Assembly (NCBI GenBank): GCA_050486545.1
Contig: JBJHDM010000018.1
Coordinates: 1-50,837 of the forward strand
Source: DAOMNN01 sp050486545
Lineage (GTDB): Bacteria > Pseudomonadota > Gammaproteobacteria > Burkholderiales > Rhodocyclaceae
Direction: 5' to 3'
Length of the DNA stretch: 50,837 nucleotides
The first letter of the stretch is position 1, and every line of letters begins with the position of its first letter. Positions 50,408 to 50,837 of the stretch are shown one piece after another. The position numbers and the translations under genes are program-made. Under the pieces are notes generated by a model. It ran no database searches and was not told the DNA's origin. It saw nothing but the letters and a program-made list of their open reading frames with translations.

Positions 50408-50837
50408 CTATGCCAGCCCCCGGACACGGAGGAAATCGGCCAGCACTTCGTCGAGGTCCGGCCCGTCCGCTTCCTCCAGTTCGTAGCGCACCCGAACCGT
50501 TGGACGATCGATCCGGATGACCCGGTCGAGATCCACGGGGGTGCCGATCACGACCGTGTCGCAATCGGTCGCGTCGATCGTCGCCTGAAGGTCGGCAAGT
50601 TGCTGCGGGCCGTAACCCATGGCCGGGAGCACGGGACCGATTCCGGGCCAGTCCCGGAAGGTGGTAGCGATGCGCCCGACCGCATGGGGGCGGGGATCGA
50701 CCTGTTCGGCGGCGTGGTACCGCTGCGCGGCCAACGTTCCGGCGCCAAGCCGCATCTCCCCGTGGGTCAGCGTCGGCCCGTCCTCGACGACCAGCACCCG
50801 TTTGCCGGTGACCCGCTCCGGATGGTCCACGGTCCTG
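50408..50837 (-). CDS. C-terminal part of a COG2403-type GTPase/cyclic-2,3-diphosphoglycerate synthetase-like protein
   Basis: The gene enters from beyond the right edge, so only about the last 143 codons are visible and the start is missing. The piece shows KRVLVVEDGPTLTHGEM, YHAAEQVDPRPHAVG and a run to PVDLDRVIRIDRPTVRVRYELEE, typical of the C-terminal half of these P-loop proteins. Homologues are variously called GTPase or cyclic 2,3-diphosphoglycerate synthetase. Bacterial function is unclear. Confidence 0.75.
   Translation of the reverse strand, partial: RTVDHPERVTGKRVLVVEDGPTLTHGEMRLGAGTLAAQRYHAAEQVDPRPHAVGRIATTFRDWPGIGPVLPAMGYGPQQLADLQATIDATDCDTVVIGTPVDLDRVIRIDRPTVRVRYELEEADGPDLDEVLADFLRVRGLA

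Overview
The window is a GC-rich, densely coded bacterial chromosome segment with no recognisable plasmid, phage, IS element, tRNA, rRNA or CRISPR array. Gene content and order suggest a betaproteobacterium, most likely in the Rhodocyclales (Azoarcus/Thauera-like): an RpfE-type gene in front of recJ, ppsR divergent from ppsA next to a DUF2863 gene, and pyrG-kdsA-DUF1330-eno-ftsB in series. The lineage is inferred from gene order and protein style, not from a search. FNR/ANR-type boxes in front of ompW and of a copper-handling cluster suggest a facultative anaerobe.

Layout. 1-1.1 kb: REP-like palindromes, then ompW (minus) with its terminator and a two-box FNR-type promoter. 1.1-3.9 kb: recJ and the RpfE-type gene (minus). 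4.0-6.0 kb: lolC-lolD lipoprotein export. 6.0-10 kb: DUF2062 membrane protein, comEC and an alpha/beta hydrolase. 10-14.6 kb: DUF2863 and ppsR (minus), divergent from ppsA. 14.9-16.9 kb: an envelope module of M23 endopeptidase, short membrane coiled-coil protein and bactofilin. 17.1-21.0 kb: purL.

21.0-28.5 kb is the most distinctive part. Eight co-directional genes (SCO1, PCu(A)C, DUF2946, TonB, TonB-dependent receptor, a polytopic membrane 4Fe-4S protein, ExbB, ExbD) follow a single FNR-type promoter with a GC-rich, potentially structured leader. They read as one system. The receptor and TonB-ExbBD would bring a metal across the outer membrane, the membrane ferredoxin could reduce it, and PCu(A)C/SCO would deliver Cu(I) to a respiratory copper enzyme. 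The metal and the reductase role are hypotheses.

28.5-34.1 kb: acyl-CoA metabolism, with ETF-ubiquinone oxidoreductase divergent from a thioesterase across a perfect 20-bp palindrome, then acetoacetyl-CoA synthetase, an isochorismatase-fold hydrolase and an alpha/beta hydrolase. 34.1-35.4 kb: a small orphan gene and a ceramidase-like membrane protein. 35.6-40.1 kb: pyrG, kdsA, DUF1330, eno, terminator, ftsB. 40.1-42.5 kb (minus): gamma-carbonic anhydrase, SIMPL protein, dtd, NlpC/P60 lipoprotein. 42.7-50.8 kb: rlmJ, MazG-like pyrophosphohydrolase, Pit phosphate transporter, DUF3301, a divergent GTP cyclohydrolase I, a HAD protein, srkA, a three-gene unit with YaeQ, and a COG2403-type protein cut by the window end. 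Gaps between genes are all under about 300 bases. Gene starts were chosen by family length, Shine-Dalgarno sequences and stop/start overlaps.
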